Assembly (NCBI RefSeq): GCF_002939385.1
Contig: NZ_MULI01000007.1
Location: forward strand, 62,001 to 126,000
DNA from: Streptomyces sp. MH60
GTDB taxonomy: Bacteria > Actinomycetota > Actinomycetes > Streptomycetales > Streptomycetaceae
Length of the DNA: 64,000 bases
Direction: 5' to 3'
Positions 63,612 through 64,000 of the stretch are shown piece after piece (within the stretch, counting starts at the first letter, position 1; each line of letters opens with the position of its first letter). A program made the position numbers and the translations under genes. The notes under the pieces are model-generated. The model was not told where the DNA came from. It did no database searches and was given only the letters and a program-made list of their open reading frames with translations.

Positions 63612-64000
63612 TCAGCCCCGGGTGAACCGGTACGTCTTGCTGTCGGTGAGCACGCAGAACCCGGGCGACACGACGATCACGCGCAGGGTGCCGGTACGCC
63701 GGTCGTAGTCGACGCCCTCCGCCTCGAAGCCCCCGGAGCAGGCGCTGCGCAGGGGCAGCTGCCGCAGCGCGGTGACGTGCCCGGTGACGTCGGCGGTGCC
63801 GTTCGGCGCCGCCGACAGGTCGATCCTCAGCAGCGGCTTGGTGATGCCGAAGAGGGTGCCTTCCGGGTCGTCGGAGGAGCACAGCAGCGTGGTGGCGTCC
63901 AGGAAGTCGCAGCCCTGGACGTCGCGCACGGCGTGGTCCAGGTGGACGGTGGCCGCCTGCGGGAGGTTCGCCGAGGGCGAGGTGGCGGGGTTGACGCCCG
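63612..64000 (-). CDS. Hypothetical protein, N-terminus outside window
   Basis: The visible 129 codons start in mid-frame and end at the stop at 63612. The sequence contains repeated strand-like segments: LLCSSDDPEGTLFGI, LLRIDLSAAPNG and LRVIVVSPGFCVLTDS. These suggest a beta-propeller or another repeat-sheet protein, probably exported given its Cys content and Asn/Ser-rich start. The start codon lies beyond the right edge, so an internal GTG at 63929 is not taken as the start. No function is assigned. Confidence 0.7.
   Translation of the reverse strand, partial: GVNPATSPSANLPQAATVHLDHAVRDVQGCDFLDATTLLCSSDDPEGTLFGITKPLLRIDLSAAPNGTADVTGHVTALRQLPLRSACSGGFEAEGVDYDRRTGTLRVIVVSPGFCVLTDSKTYRFTRG

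Overview
The window is a gene-dense stretch of high-GC actinobacterial chromosome, almost certainly Streptomyces. A long chaplin with a sortase signal, an NsdB-type regulator, a germicidin-synthase-type PKS, SPW and DUF397 proteins, several SpoIIE-type phosphatases with HATPase domains, and many secreted hydrolases all point to this genus. From memory of S. coelicolor numbering, the order chiF (SCO7263) - chpB (SCO7257) - nsdB (SCO7252) - gcs (SCO7221) fits one conserved block read backwards, so the strain is probably a close relative. This rests on gene recognition, not on an alignment. No rRNA, tRNA, insertion sequence, prophage or CRISPR array was seen.

Layout. 1-4.6 kb: partial VOC protein, aldo/keto reductase, GH19 chitinase with DasR-like operators, and an ssuE-ssuD sulfonate pair behind a cysteine-containing leader peptide. 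4.8-8.1 kb: two small stress-type membrane proteins, an epimerase-like protein, a deaminase and a long chaplin with a sigma-BldN-like promoter. 8.3-19 kb: secreted peptidase, baeRF3 protein, Gfo/Idh/MocA dehydrogenase, a PAS protein with a degenerate PP2C domain, nsdB, a phosphotransferase and a secreted amidase. 19-28 kb: USP, CGNR and DUF397 proteins, an acyl-CoA ligase with an alpha/beta hydrolase, a serine beta-lactamase-fold hydrolase, DUF2795, and a phytoene-desaturase-like oxidoreductase. 28-36 kb: Ser/Thr kinase-TPR protein, MpaB-type oxygenase, copper-binding four-helix protein, DUF6479, and a partial respiratory set (cytochrome b, oxidase subunits I and IV). 36-44.5 kb: large secreted hydrolase; a response regulator, histidine kinase and GerMN lipoprotein operon; a DUF3152 metzincin-like protein; a zinc ribbon; and an SPFH-NfeD pair. 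44.6-49.3 kb: a truncated chitin-binding LPMO pseudogene with its promoter intact, DoxX, FAD monooxygenase and TetR with three operators, and germicidin synthase. 49.4-64 kb: two large SpoIIE phosphatases around a histidine phosphatase, dhaKLM, GH75 chitosanase, FnIII lipoprotein, PadR, a FadH-like reductase next to a 38-bp perfect palindrome, and two hypothetical proteins, the last cut by the window end.

Themes. Chitin/chitosan use recurs: chitinase, decayed LPMO, chitosanase and DasR-like boxes. So do development and surface functions (chaplin, nsdB, SpoIIE proteins) and alternative respiration. The clearest regulatory observations are the ssu leader peptide, the sigma-BldN promoter, the decayed LPMO locus, the triple TetR operator and the 38-bp palindrome.
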